Assembly: GCA_002478765.1 (NCBI GenBank)
Contig: DLQO01000045.1
Location: forward strand, 50,532 to 114,531
Length of the DNA stretch: 64,000 nt
DNA from: Flavobacteriales bacterium UBA7430
GTDB taxonomy: Bacteria; Bacteroidota; Bacteroidia; Flavobacteriales; UBA7430
Direction of reading: 5' to 3'
The notes under the pieces were generated by a model, which worked only from the letters and a program-made list of their open reading frames with translations, was not told the DNA's origin and ran no database searches. A program made the position numbers and the translations under genes. Shown here piece by piece: positions 63,707 through 64,000 of this stretch; within the stretch, counting starts at the first letter, position 1; each line of letters begins with the position of its first letter.

Positions 63707-64000
63707 ATGAAAAAAAAGATCCTAATTGGAACATTTAGCATTTTAGCAAGCGTCTGTTTGCAAGCTCAAAACAAATTGATAGAACCAAACAAACATGCCG
63801 AAACTAAAGCGCATAACATACGTTTTGAAACCGATCGTGTGGATCGTCCAAACCTCGATTTCTCCCAAAGTAATAGAGAAACTAACTTAAGTACTCCAAA
63901 GATATACGCCAATGGAATCTCGGAACAAATCATAGGCCAAACTTATTACGACCTACAGACCAACAATTCGATTCAAAACAGACTTCTGGTTCATAGTGAT
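63707..64000 (+). CDS. Secreted protein, N-terminal part (probably T9SS substrate; cut by window edge)
   Basis: 98 codons open to the right edge. The product begins with a signal peptide, MKKKILIGTFSILASVCLQAQ. The following sequence NKLIEPNKHAETKAHNIRF and GISEQIIGQTYYDLQTN resembles the start of large Bacteroidota secreted proteins that often carry C-terminal T9SS sorting domains, but neither the fold nor the sorting domain is within the window, so the role is unknown. Confidence 0.65.
   Translation, partial: MKKKILIGTFSILASVCLQAQNKLIEPNKHAETKAHNIRFETDRVDRPNLDFSQSNRETNLSTPKIYANGISEQIIGQTYYDLQTNNSIQNRLLVHSD

Noticed and set aside
1..64000. CRISPR arrays, insertion sequences, prophage or integron
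   Set aside because: No direct-repeat arrays, transposase or integrase frames, or terminal inverted repeats were seen; gene content is core metabolism throughout.

Overview
The window is a 64 kb stretch of core chromosome from a member of the Bacteroidota, most likely the order Flavobacteriales and probably marine or aquatic. It is AT-rich with short intergenic gaps. Lineage markers are a type IX secretion plug protein, GldF and GldG, a DUF4295 protein beside rpmG, the bacillithiol enzyme BshC, futalosine-pathway MqnE, the Bacteroidota GlmU-like protein, and many -7 boxes of the form TAnnTTTG. I see no insertion sequence, prophage, CRISPR array, integron or composition island. Almost every gene belongs to a known family.

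Layout. 1-2.8 kb: the start of pruA (cut by the window edge), apaG and the T9SS plug gene. 3-8.9 kb: the six-gene Na+-translocating NADH:quinone reductase operon nqrABCDEF, a terminator, then apbE, which attaches FMN to NqrB and NqrC, and the nucleotide-pool enzyme rdgB. 10.7-16.4 kb: dnaX, a glycosyltransferase, a DUF3817 membrane protein, a di-haem peroxidase and mqnE. 16.4-24.2 kb: purC and phoH (both apparently starting at TTG) diverge from a tightly overlapping set (SAM hydrolase, ABM protein, gldF, gldG, DUF4340-like), followed by dnaN. 24.3-28.5 kb: lon behind a sigma-54-like promoter, the GlmU-like gene and rpmE2.

28.6-33.9 kb: a beta-helix lipoprotein, then a metal-handling locus. 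A DtxR/MntR-type regulator and a ZIP transporter diverge from a TonB-dependent receptor, with a 16-bp inverted repeat between them. 34-41.8 kb: a methyltransferase, then on the minus strand gcvT-comB-nuclease-exonuclease, a universal stress protein with a cation/proton antiporter, and trhO. 41.9-49 kb: bshC-rimO-ftsY, rpmG with its DUF4295 partner, and the overlapping lpxB-ridA-membrane protein-surE group. 49-58.1 kb: a YugP-like protease, a DPP-IV-type peptidase, a POT peptide transporter, a thioredoxin-fold protein and pyruvate carboxylase. 58.2-64 kb: a conserved hypothetical, tRNA-His, a copper P-type ATPase, a glycosyltransferase, a flippase and the start of a secreted protein.

Physiologically this suggests a respiring, peptide-using bacterium with a sodium-motive respiratory chain, menaquinone made by the futalosine route, T9SS/gliding machinery and controlled transition-metal import and export. 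I found no clearly new system. The most unusual items are the metal regulon with a CxxC-bearing receptor plug, the sigma-54-like promoter of lon, the paired TTG starts of phoH and purC, and a possible folded leader near the right edge. Positions and motifs come from reading the sequence; family names come from recognition without database searches.
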